A DNA stretch of 64,000 nt from Deinococcus aquiradiocola (GTDB lineage Bacteria; Deinococcota; Deinococci; Deinococcales; Deinococcaceae): positions 62,001 through 126,000 of the forward strand of contig NZ_BMOE01000005.1 of NCBI RefSeq assembly GCF_014646915.1. The letters run 5' to 3'. Position numbers and translations under genes: made by a program. Positions within the stretch are counted from its first letter, which is position 1; each line of letters opens with the position of its first letter. A model generated the notes under the pieces. The model saw only the letters and a program-made list of their open reading frames with translations. It was not told where the DNA came from and searched no databases. This document shows, piece after piece, positions 51,207 through 60,800 of this stretch.

Positions 51207-51851
51207 ATGACCGACCTGACCGACCTGAGACTGAGCTACGAGCGGGACGAACTGCGCCGCGCCACCCTGAACCCCGACCCGCACGCGCAGTTCTCCCGCT
51301 GGCTGGAGGAAGCGCTCGGCAGCGACCTGCCGGAACCGTACGCGGTGACGCTCGCCACCGCCGACGAGACGGGCCGCCCCAGCGCCCGCACCGTCCTGCT
51401 GCGCGGGCACGACGCGCGCGGCCTGGTGGTGTACAGCAACTACCTGAGCCACAAGGGACGCGACCTGCACGTGAACCCGCAGGCGGAGCTGCTGTTCTAC
51501 TGGCCGACCCTGGAGCGGCAGGTGCGCGCCTGGGGCCGCGTCGAACGCCTCCCCGAAGAGGAGAGCACCGCGTACTTCCACAAGCGCCCGCGCGACAGTC
51601 AGCTGGCCGCGCACGCCAGCGACCCGCAGAGCGCACCCATCGCGGGCCGCGCGGAACTCGACGCGAAATTCGCGGCGCTGCACGACCGTTTCCCCGAAGG
51701 GCAGCCCGTCCCGAAACCGGACTTCTGGGGCGGATACCTGCTCGTGCCGGGCGGGTGGGAGTTCTGGCAGGGCCGCCCGAACCGCATGCACGACCGCTTC
51801 GAGTACCTGCCCGCCGCGGACGGCTGGCGGATCACGCGCCTGATGCCCTGA
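51207..51851 (+). CDS. pdxH: Pyridoxamine 5'-phosphate oxidase
   Basis: FMN enzyme making PLP. 214 aa with TVLLRG and [14 protein letters not shown] for FMN binding and the C-terminal [19 protein letters not shown] and HDRFEY motifs. ATG 51207 with GGAGG upstream. Converges with the EAL-domain gene. Confidence 0.95.
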   Translation: MTDLTDLRLSYERDELRRATLNPDPHAQFSRWLEEALGSDLPEPYAVTLATADETGRPSARTVLLRGHDARGLVVYSNYLSHKGRDLHVNPQAELLFYWPTLERQVRAWGRVERLPEEESTAYFHKRPRDSQLAAHASDPQSAPIAGRAELDAKFAALHDRFPEGQPVPKPDFWGGYLLVPGGWEFWQGRPNRMHDRFEYLPAADGWRITRLMP

Positions 51852-51862
51852 ACGCCTGACCA

Positions 51863-51929
51863 CATTGAACTGGACTCCTGAAGTTCAGCGAAGCGGGCAC
51901 CAGAACACAGGGTTCGGTGCCCGCTTCGC
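51863..51929. terminator. Bidirectional terminator with A-module-like hairpin
   Basis: A 14-bp stem (51888-51901 with 51916-51929) and a 14-nt loop, preceded by TGAACT-N7-AGTTCA. The GTTCAGCGAAGCG part resembles module A of the repeat family, so this may be a derived copy (R5) used as a terminator. Confidence 0.7.
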
Positions 51930-51956
51930 CCTGACAGCAGCCGTCCGGAGCCCGGG

Positions 51957-54677
51957 TCAGTCGAGGTCGGGGGCGCGGAAGGTGTCGAGCGCGTCGGCGG
52001 CCATCGGCGCGGCGAAGATGTACCCCTGCGCGGCCCCCACGCCCGCCTGCCGCAGCAGCGCGAGCTGTTCCCGAGTCTCCACGCCGACCGCCGTGACGCT
52101 CAGCGCGAGGCTGCGGGCGAGGGTGGTGGTGGCCTCCAGCAGCTTGAAGGCGCGCGGGTTCTGCAGCCGCGCCACGAAGCTCGGGTGCAGCTTGATGCCG
52201 GAGATCGGGAAGCGCTCCAGGCTGGTGAGGCTGGACGCGCCGTCCCCGAAGTCGTCCACCAGGATGCGTGCCCCCAGGGCGTGCAGGCGCTCCAGCAGGC
52301 CCAGCGTGCGTTCGGAGTAGTCGATGAGGCTCCCGGCGCTCAGTTCGAAGTCCGGCGGGCCGTGCTCCTCCATCAGCGGGAAGAGGCGTTCGAGGTTGTC
52401 CTGCCGCAGCAGCTCGTCGAGGCTGAGGTTCACGCTGACCCGCAGGCCCGGGTGGGCCGCCTGCCACTGCGTGCGGGCCGCGAGCGCCTGCCCGACCACC
52501 CACTCGCCGATGTCGCTGATGAGGGCGCTGCGGGCCGCGAGCGGCAGGAACACGGGCGGGGCGAGCACCCCGAGTTCCGGGTGGTGCCAGCGCAGCAGCG
52601 CCTCGGCCGCCACCACGACCGGTCCCTCCACCGGGTTCAGGGACACGAGCGGCTGGTACGTGAGCCGCAGCTGCCCCTGCGAGAGTGCGCCGGGCAGTTC
52701 GCTTTCCAGCCGGAAGTCGCGCGCCACTTCGGCCCGCATGGCTTCCTGGTACACCGCGCCGACCCCCTGCCGGTCCGCGCCCTGCCGTTCGTGCTTCACG
52801 TAGCTGAGGGCCGTCTCGGCCTGCCCGAGCAGCGCGTCGGCGTCCCGGCCGACCAGGCCGCCCGTCGCGCCCACGTGGAAGTTCAGGGGGAGGTCCCGGC
52901 CGGACAGCCGCAGCGGCGTGCGAAGGTGGTGCTGCAGTTCGCGCAGCGAGCCCTCCAGGGTGTCCTTGTCGCTCTGGCCGGTCACGCCGAGCACGAAGAC
53001 GTTGCTGTTCAGGCGGGCCGCGAGCAGGTTCGGACGCCAGTCCACGAGGCGCGCGGCGAGGTGCACGAGCAGCGCGTCGCTCGCGATGCGGCCGAGTGCC
53101 GCCGTCAGGGCCGAGAAGCCGCTGATGTCGAGCGCCAGCAGCGAGACGTGCGCGTCCGGCCCGAGCGACTGCAGGCGACTGCGCAGCCCGTTGCGGTTGA
53201 GCAGACCCGTCAGCGCGTCGTGCAGCGTGTCGTGCCGCAGTCTGGCCTCCATGCGCCGCATGGCGGTCACGTCCCGCATGGTGAGCATCAGGCCGGGCCG
53301 CTGCCCCTCCAGGCTCGGGAGGAGGCTCACGCCGAGACGCACGGTGCGCTGCACGCCCGCCGCGTTCACCAGCACGAGTTCCTGATCGGTGGGCATCGTC
53401 TCGCGCGCCCAGTCAGAGTAGTCGAGGAGCGTCATGTCGCTGTCGTACAGCTGCACGCCCAGGTCCCGGATGAGGCGGCCCAGGCCCGCGCCCGTCAGGC
53501 GTGACCCCTCGATCCCCAGCAGGTTCGCGGCCTCCTCGTTCGCGAGCGTGACCTTGCCGCCCGAGTTCACGATCACGGTCGCCTCGCTGCTTCGCGCGAG
53601 GATCTCGCTGATCAGGCTGCGCTGCATGGCCGCCTGTTCCTGCAGCTCCCGCAGGGCGGACAGGTCGTGGCACTCCGCGATCAGCATGCCCGTCCCGGCG
53701 GACGGGTCTTCCGGTCCCGCGCCCTGCACGTCCCCGTGGACGCTGATCTGCAGGACGTTGCCGCGCGCGGTGCAGACCTCGGCGCTCGCGGCCTCGCCCG
53801 TCGCGGCCTGCGCCACGAGGGCCCGCAGACGCTCACGCGATTCGGGCGGCCAGCTCGGCCAGTCCCAGAAGGCCGCGCCCAGCAGCGTGTTCTGCGCCTG
53901 GCCGCCCGCACTGCCGAGGGCCATCAGGGCGCTGCTGGCGTTCTGAACCTGTCCCTGCGGGTCCAGCACGGCCATCATGACGCCGCTGTCGTCCAGCAGG
54001 CTGTCGAGCTGCTGTGCGAGGCCGCGCTCCTCGCTGGCGTCCTGGCTGGTCCACAGCACCCCGATGCCCTGCGCGTCGAAGTACGGTCTGGCCTCGCCGC
54101 GCAGCCACAGGGCGCGCTCGCCGCGCACCGCGACCTGTTCCAGCGGCAGCGTCACGGCCTGCCCTGCCAGTGCCCGCCCCAGCTGATGCACGAGCTGCGC
54201 GCGGGTGGGGAACACGTCGTCCACGCGGCGGCCGAGCACGTCGCGCTGCTGCAGGCCGTGCAGGTTCAGGAAGTGCCGACTGACCTGACGGAAGCGCAGG
54301 TCGCCGTCCAGCCACGCGACGGGCGCGGGCAGGTGCGTGAGCATCAGGCCGCTGTCCTGCTCGCTGTGGCCGCTGGACGCGGAACGCAGCAGCAGGTTCA
54401 GCAGGGCGCCCGCCGTGTCGGGCAGGGCCTCCTGCGACCACAGCAGACCCAGCAGCGCGCCGCCCTGACTGAGCCAGCGCATCTCGCCGTGATCCATCCA
54501 CTCGTCGGGCGGGGTGAGGTCGTTGCCGGGGAGCGGCAGGGCAGGCGCGGCCGCCGTGATGCGGAACACCTGCCCGTCGACCGGGGCGAGCAGCGTCGCG
54601 TGCGGCGCGTGGAGTTTCAACAGGTCCGACAGGGTGCTCAGGAACAGCTGCTGGGAGACGTTCTGGGTGGCGTTCAA
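51957..54677 (-). CDS. PAS-GGDEF-EAL protein with degenerate catalytic motifs
   Basis: 906 aa, soluble. PAS-like domains in the first 450 residues, a GGDEF-like domain (about 460-640) where GGDEF reads LNSNVF (about 557), and an EAL domain (about 650-900). In the EAL part EALLRW (about 691) and DDFGDG (about 807) are kept, but the family's TE motif reads SAG, KID reads KLH and AEGVE reads AVGVE, so metal and base residues are lost. Both c-di-GMP activities are probably gone, leaving a sensor or binding role. TTG 54677 is the longest start; support is weak. Confidence 0.85.
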   Translation of the reverse strand: MNATQNVSQQLFLSTLSDLLKLHAPHATLLAPVDGQVFRITAAAPALPLPGNDLTPPDEWMDHGEMRWLSQGGALLGLLWSQEALPDTAGALLNLLLRSASSGHSEQDSGLMLTHLPAPVAWLDGDLRFRQVSRHFLNLHGLQQRDVLGRRVDDVFPTRAQLVHQLGRALAGQAVTLPLEQVAVRGERALWLRGEARPYFDAQGIGVLWTSQDASEERGLAQQLDSLLDDSGVMMAVLDPQGQVQNASSALMALGSAGGQAQNTLLGAAFWDWPSWPPESRERLRALVAQAATGEAASAEVCTARGNVLQISVHGDVQGAGPEDPSAGTGMLIAECHDLSALRELQEQAAMQRSLISEILARSSEATVIVNSGGKVTLANEEAANLLGIEGSRLTGAGLGRLIRDLGVQLYDSDMTLLDYSDWARETMPTDQELVLVNAAGVQRTVRLGVSLLPSLEGQRPGLMLTMRDVTAMRRMEARLRHDTLHDALTGLLNRNGLRSRLQSLGPDAHVSLLALDISGFSALTAALGRIASDALLVHLAARLVDWRPNLLAARLNSNVFVLGVTGQSDKDTLEGSLRELQHHLRTPLRLSGRDLPLNFHVGATGGLVGRDADALLGQAETALSYVKHERQGADRQGVGAVYQEAMRAEVARDFRLESELPGALSQGQLRLTYQPLVSLNPVEGPVVVAAEALLRWHHPELGVLAPPVFLPLAARSALISDIGEWVVGQALAARTQWQAAHPGLRVSVNLSLDELLRQDNLERLFPLMEEHGPPDFELSAGSLIDYSERTLGLLERLHALGARILVDDFGDGASSLTSLERFPISGIKLHPSFVARLQNPRAFKLLEATTTLARSLALSVTAVGVETREQLALLRQAGVGAAQGYIFAAPMAADALDTFRAPDLD

Positions 54678-54971
54678 GGGTGTTCTGGAGCGCGCGGCAG
54701 GTCGCCAGGGCCATACGAGGCCGGAATCTGCCGTGCCTGTGATCCGAGTTGCTGCATCGCTCCCCTCCTTCCGGGGCGTGGAACGCCGCCGTACATTCGT
54801 GTCCCCGTCTGCCGGGCGGACCGGCGAGGCGGGGTGACTGCACAGAGTATCGGTCTTGAGCTCTTGCAGTTTTCGTACATATGACAGCGTGGCCGGTCGG
54901 CACGCGGAATCCAGCCCGCAGCGGGACGGGCGGCCCCGGCGGGTGTGCCTGGGCCGCCCGCGTCCGGGGGG
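54678..54971. other. Intergenic region with envelope-operon terminator
   Basis: About 290 bp. CGGGCGGCCC (54927-54936) pairs with GGGCCGCCCG (54951-54960), 12 nt beyond the stop codon of the minus-strand gene at 54972, and should end the envelope operon. The rest holds the presumed promoter of the EAL gene; no box is convincing. Confidence 0.55.
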
Positions 54972-57803
54972 TCAGGGAACGAGGACCTGGAAGCAGATGC
55001 GCGTCTGCGCGCCCGCAGCGAGGGTCGGGACGCGCACCGTCACCTGCCGCGCCACGAGCTCGCCCGCGTCCGTGTCGGCCGCGTCCGTCAGGGTCGTCCC
55101 GTCGAGCGTGAGGGTGCCGGGCGCGTACGTGACGCTGGGTTTCAGGGTGTCCTGCACCACCACGGCGCTCGCCGTGAAGGGGCCGGTGTTGGTGGCGGTC
55201 AGGCAGTACCGGAGCGTGTCGCCGGGGTACGCGTCGACCGTGTCGGCTTCGGTGGCGGGCGCGCGCGTCAGGTTGCTGACCTTCTTGCTGAGGACCGTGC
55301 CGGGCACGACGGTGCTGCGGTCGGCGGTGCCTGCCGCGTCGGTGACGCCCGCGTTGCCGCTCCATGCGAGCGTGACGTTCAGCAGGGCGTTGTCGCTGCT
55401 GCCGTCGGGCGTTCCGGCGGGCACGTCGAGGGCCAGTTCGGCGGCGCAGCCTTTCAGGTCGCCGGACGGGTCGCGCGGCCACGCGGCGTCCACCGTGACG
55501 GTCGTGACGGTCGTGGCCCGCTCGCTGGCGTCCACGGTCCCGTCGCAGTTGCTGTCCAGGGACACGCGCGCCGGGTACGCGCTGATGGCCGAGACGCTCA
55601 GCGTGCCGAGCGTGCCGGGTTTCAGGGTGTGCAGGTAGCGCAGCGTGACGGGCGCCTCGCTGCTCTGCGCGGCGGCCGCGCTGAGCGTCAGGGACCGCAC
55701 CACGCCGAAGTCCGCCTGCCGGTCCGTGCCGCTCGGGTCCGGCAGCGGGTACGGCCGGACACCCGTGCCGCCCACGCTTCCTGCCAGGGTGACGGCGCTG
55801 CCGTCGTACACGCCCGTCACGGGGCTGCTGCCGGTGCTGACGCGGTTCGCGGTCCAGCCGCCCGGGACGTACAGGGTGTACCGGCCCTGCGTGTCGGTGC
55901 TGGCGGTGCGGATGCCGCCGCTGCCGGTCAGGGTGAGCGTCTCGGCGGTCAGGATAGGCTCGGTGCCGTCCTGGCGGGCGTTGTTCGGTGTGCCGCCGCC
56001 GCGCCCGTCGTCGCGGAACACGGTGCCGGTCACGCGGTCACCCGCGAACAGCCCGAAGCTCACGTCGGGCACCGAGGTGCTGCTGGCGTCCACCACGCGC
56101 GTCACACTGCCGCCCACGGGGTTCACGAACACGTACCCGGCGGGCCGGGCGGGCGTGATCGCACCAGCGCTGGGGGAGACGAGCAGCACGGAGGTCCCCT
56201 CGCCGAGCGTGAAGCTGAAGGCGCCGTCGCTGGCGCCCACCGCGCTGCTCTGGCGGGCCGCGCCGCTCACGGTCTGCGTGACCCACACGGCGGGGCCGCC
56301 CCAGCTCTCGGTGCCGCTGCGCGTGCCGTCCGGTTCGGTGTCGCGGTAGACGTTGCCGGTCACGGTGCAGGCGTTGTTCACGCCGAGGACCGTCACCTCC
56401 GCCTGCCCGATCCCGATGCCGAGCAGTGCCAGCAGCCGGTCCACCGTCGCCTGCAGCACCGCCACCAGTATGGGGCGCAGCACCGTGCCGCTCAGGGTCC
56501 GGACGGGCGCGGTCAGGGTGCTGACCAGGGTGTTCACGGCCCCCTCCAGACCCAGCAGGACGCTGCTCGTCACGGTCAGCTTGACGTCGAGCGTCTGCAG
56601 CAGGTCGTCCACCAGCACCGGCACGGCCGCCGTGGAACTCCCGACCTTGGCGGACTGCGGGTACGGCCCGCCGAAGCTGAGGGTGCCGAGCGGGTAACTG
56701 CCGTTCCCGGACGCTCTGGCGTTCACGTCCATGTTCACGACCTGACTGCCGACGCCCAGCACGCTCACGCTGGCGCTCGCCGTGCCGATCCGTGCGTAGC
56801 CCAGGTCCGCGCCCGTCAGGACGTGCGTCCGGTTGAAGAAGGTGCTGTCCGGAATGTCGCCCAGGTAAAGGTTCACGAGGCCCGGCGTGGCCTGCAGGCT
56901 CAGGGCGCGGCTCACGGCGCTCACCGTGCCGAGCGTTCCCTGCGCGCGCGCCACGTCCAGGTACAGCCTGACGTTCGTGAGGCTGAGGGTCGCGCCCGCC
57001 ACGCCCGTCACGCCGAGGTTGTCCAGGCCGCTGAGGTCCACGTTCAGCTTCACGCGGATGGACGCCGTGTAGAACTGCGTGCCGCTCGGCCCGCAGATCA
57101 TGATGGGCGGTTCCGTCACCTGCGCGTACAGCGTCACGGTGGGCGTCGTGGCGCTCAGGCCCGCGATCCCGAGGCTGGAGAGGTTCACGCTCAGGCTGCC
57201 GAGCGAGATGGGGTTGCTGGCCGTCGTGAGGGTGTTGGCAGAGTTGAAGAGCTGCACGCCGCCCGTCACGAGGTTCAGCAGGTTCAGCCGCGTGCCCGCG
57301 AAGGCCGCCTGGTTGAAACTCAGCCGCAGGAAATCCCCCACCCGCGCCGTGAGGTTCAGGGCCGGGACGTTCAGGCCGCCCGTCAGCGCACCGATGGCGT
57401 TCACGGCGGCCGTGTCGCCCTGCAGCTGCGCGGCGTCCACGGCGGCCCCCAGGAACTGCGCGAGCGTGGCGTTCGCGTTCAGGGCGGCGGTGGTGCTGCC
57501 GGTGCTCGTACGGGCCTGCAGGGCGTTCAGGAACAGGCCCAGGTCCACGCTGTTGCTGTTCAGGGCGTTCCAGTCGGCGACGCTCACGTTCAGGCTGCTG
57601 CCGAGCAGGCCGCCCAGCAGTGCGTTCAGCAGGGGACCCTGCGTGCTGTCCACCTGCGCGAGACGCGGGCCGGCCGTGACGCACCCGACGCCCTGACAGC
57701 TGCCCGCGCGGGCCGTCGAGCCGAGCAGCGCGGTGAGGAACATGGCGAGCAGGACGAGTGCGGCCCCCAGGGCGCGCACGGGACGGACAGGCAATCGGTT
57801 CAA
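54972..57803 (-). CDS. Exported protein with SdrD-B-like and DUF11-type domains
   Basis: 943 aa. Hydrophobic signal segment (about 10-33, ALGAALVLLAMFLTALLG) with cut after ARA. Residues about 35-470 form a beta-rich Ala/Leu/Thr region with several Cys. At about 478 an SdrD-B-like fold begins (CTVTGNVYRDTEPDGTRSG) with a second copy (VTGTVFRDDGRG), and the end is a DUF11-type domain (YCLTATNTGPFTASAVVVQDTLKP). TTG start is supported by a 4-nt TTGA overlap with the upstream stop. Surface or envelope role inferred. Confidence 0.75.
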   Translation of the reverse strand: MNRLPVRPVRALGAALVLLAMFLTALLGSTARAGSCQGVGCVTAGPRLAQVDSTQGPLLNALLGGLLGSSLNVSVADWNALNSNSVDLGLFLNALQARTSTGSTTAALNANATLAQFLGAAVDAAQLQGDTAAVNAIGALTGGLNVPALNLTARVGDFLRLSFNQAAFAGTRLNLLNLVTGGVQLFNSANTLTTASNPISLGSLSVNLSSLGIAGLSATTPTVTLYAQVTEPPIMICGPSGTQFYTASIRVKLNVDLSGLDNLGVTGVAGATLSLTNVRLYLDVARAQGTLGTVSAVSRALSLQATPGLVNLYLGDIPDSTFFNRTHVLTGADLGYARIGTASASVSVLGVGSQVVNMDVNARASGNGSYPLGTLSFGGPYPQSAKVGSSTAAVPVLVDDLLQTLDVKLTVTSSVLLGLEGAVNTLVSTLTAPVRTLSGTVLRPILVAVLQATVDRLLALLGIGIGQAEVTVLGVNNACTVTGNVYRDTEPDGTRSGTESWGGPAVWVTQTVSGAARQSSAVGASDGAFSFTLGEGTSVLLVSPSAGAITPARPAGYVFVNPVGGSVTRVVDASSTSVPDVSFGLFAGDRVTGTVFRDDGRGGGTPNNARQDGTEPILTAETLTLTGSGGIRTASTDTQGRYTLYVPGGWTANRVSTGSSPVTGVYDGSAVTLAGSVGGTGVRPYPLPDPSGTDRQADFGVVRSLTLSAAAAQSSEAPVTLRYLHTLKPGTLGTLSVSAISAYPARVSLDSNCDGTVDASERATTVTTVTVDAAWPRDPSGDLKGCAAELALDVPAGTPDGSSDNALLNVTLAWSGNAGVTDAAGTADRSTVVPGTVLSKKVSNLTRAPATEADTVDAYPGDTLRYCLTATNTGPFTASAVVVQDTLKPSVTYAPGTLTLDGTTLTDAADTDAGELVARQVTVRVPTLAAGAQTRICFQVLVP

Positions 57804-60800
57804 GGTGTTCCCCCGTAGAGTTCGGCACGGACGTGGAATCCGGGACGGGCGTCGGGCGTCAGGGCGTCCACGTGGGCGAGCGTGTAGCCCGCCACGAAAC
57901 GCAGGCCCGGCGACACCACGTACTTCAGGTCGAGGGCGGAGGACAGGTCGAGCGGTGCGTCCTGGGCCGGCTGGTACAGCACGAACAGGGTCGCGGCCAG
58001 CGCGAACTTCTCGCTGAGCGGCACGCTCACGCCCGCGCTGCCCTGCACCGCGAAGCGCGACGGGTCGCTCAGCGGCACCCGGTACGCGAGGCCCGGCTGC
58101 AGCTGCAGGCCGTGCAGGACCGGCTGCTCGCTCTGCAGCCACGGCTGCCAGCTGAGCTGCGCTTCGCCCTCCAGAACCGTGCCGATGCCTGCGGTCGCCA
58201 CGCCGAGCGCGCCGCTGCCCGTGTTCAGGCGGTGGTACGTGAGCAGGGTCAGGTCCGACGTGCGGCGCGCCAGGCCGAACGTGAACTGACCGCCCGGGGA
58301 CGGCATCACGTTGTACACCGCGTCGAAGGACACGTCGTTGTCGTTCAGGCTGCCGCTCGCGCCGCCGCGCAGGATCAGGCGGTTGGCGGTGCGGCCGTCC
58401 TGCGCGCCGAAGTCCCGCCCGACCTCCACGCTGCCGGTCGCCGCGAAGCCCGCCTGCCGGTATCGCAGGGCGACCGTGCCGGACGCGGTGAACACGCCGT
58501 TTCCCAGGTCGCGCAGCACGCTGGCGCTGACGTTCGCGCTCAGGTGGTCCGTGATGGGGATGGGCGCCGACACCCCGAAGCGGGCGCGGCTGCTCTCGCC
58601 GCTCGCGTTCGGCAGCTGGTAGATCACCGAGAAGTTCACGCTGCCCAGCGTCTGCCGGACCCCGAGCTCGCCGACCAGTGTGCCGGTCTCGTCCCAGACG
58701 CGGGCGAGTCGCGCCTCCAGGAAGGTGCTGCTCGTCAGCGCGAGGCTGCCCGTCACCCTCGTCAGGGCCGCCACGTTCGCGCCGAACGGCTGTGCGTGCG
58801 TCACTTCCAGCGACGACCCTCCCCGCTCGTAGCGGGCGAGCAGCACACCGGCCAGCCCGCCCTGCACGCCGTCCGGCCGTGCCCACGCGTACTCCAGGCC
58901 CGCCCCGAGCGTCACGCCGCCGCCCACCGGGCGCTCCACCGTCACGGTGCTGCGCTGCGCGTTGACCGGCTGCGGCTGCGTCTCGCTGGCCGGCGTGACG
59001 TTCAGGCTCAGGTGAGCCACACGGACCCGGAACGCGTCCAGCCGCACGGTCGCCTCCGCCTGTCCGACCACGCCCGTGCCGGGCGTGCGCGTGAGGTTTG
59101 CGCTCGCCGTGACGCGCGCGTCGGGCGACACGTACGTGCCGTTCAGAGCGAACTTCCCGTCCGGGTCGAAGCTGCTCACGCCGTAGTTCAGGGCCGCCTG
59201 CAGTTCCGGCGTGCGGTACGCCACCTGCACGCCGTACGAGACGGGCACGTCACGGCTCCCCGCGAGCGTGCCCGCCCCGACATTCAGGGCGGCGGCACTC
59301 ACGGTCCACGGGCCGCGCGCGTAGCTCGCGCCCACCCCGTAACTCAGGACGCGTGCCCCCTGCGAGGCGGGCGCGTACACCACCACCAGCGTCTGCTGCA
59401 GGAACTGACTGTCGTAACGGCTCAGCGCGCGGGCCAGGACCAGCGTGCCGGTCGCCGTGTCGAGGGTGTACTCGCGCCCGGCGAGCAGCGTCCGGCTGAT
59501 CCCGCCACTCATGACCGTCACGAGTTCGCTGCCCGGCTGCGGCAGCGATTCCAGCACGAAGGAGCGCCGTCCGTCCGGCACGAAGGTTTCCGTGACCGCG
59601 CTGCCCGGCAGCTGCCCCACGTACCCCTGGACGGTCAGGCCCGCGACGCCCAGGTCGCGGACCTCGGCGCGCAGGGCACTGAAGTTCGGGAGGGGCGGCA
59701 GCGGCGCGAGCGTCAGCGGGGCCGCGTAGTACCCGGCGCTCAGGTTGCGCCGCTCGAAGCGGAACGCCACCCCGAAGTCCGACGACAGTGTGCCCTGCGC
59801 CTCCGTGGCGCTCCCGGTGCTCGGGAAGCGTCCCTGACTGCTGGCCGTCGTGACCGCGTCACGCAGGCCGTCGCTGTCCGCCGCGACCTGCAGCTGCCCG
59901 CCCCACAGCGGCAGTTCCGCGTACCCGCGTAGCCGGGCGTCCACGCTCACGTCCCCGCCACTGAACCGCACCCCGAAACTCCCCTGGTACGCGTACCGTT
60001 CTCGCGTCTGGATGTCCACGAACACGCTCTGCCGCGCCGTCAGCTTCCCGAGCGCCGCGCTCACCGTGACGCGCCGCGCCGTCACGAGCGGCGTCAGGCG
60101 CAGCACCGCCACGCCGTCCCGCATCGTCACCTGGTATCCCGCCTCGCGCGGGTCGGCGTCCGGCACGAGCGGTTCGAGGTCCGTGTTGACGGTCACCATG
60201 CCGTTGCCGCTCGTCACGCCGTTCGCGTCCACCGCCAGCACCCGCAGCGTGACGGGCGACGCGCCGTCCGCGACCGCGCCGACCGCGTCGATCCGCAGGG
60301 CCGTCGGGGCGCCCGCCACGTCCACGGTCAGCACGTCCGTCTGCGCGCCGTAGCGGGCCTCCAGCGTGTTCCGGCCGGGCCGCAGCGGCACACCCACGAA
60401 ATTCAGGCGCCGCCTTCCCAGCGTGACGGTCTCCTCGCCCACCTGCGCGTCCGGGACGGGCACGCCGTTCACGCTCAGCGTGACGGGCACCCCGACCGGA
60501 CCTTCCAGCACCACGCCCGTCTTGTCCGCGCCGCGCAGCACGGCGCCCTGACGCGGCTGCCGGATCAGGCCCTGCCGCTCCTGCCCCGTCAGGACGGTCG
60601 CGTCGTCGGCACGGATGCTGTCCACCTCGCCCGACAGGTACAGGTCCCGTCCGCCCACGCGGGCCGTCAGGTCGAGCGGCGGCAGGGTCGGCAGCAGGTC
60701 CGGGTGACTCACACGGAAACTCAGCGTGCCGCTGGCCCGTGCGTTCCCCAGCGGCCAGAACAGCCGCCCGTCCGGCCCGACGCGCGGGTCCGGCAGGGGC

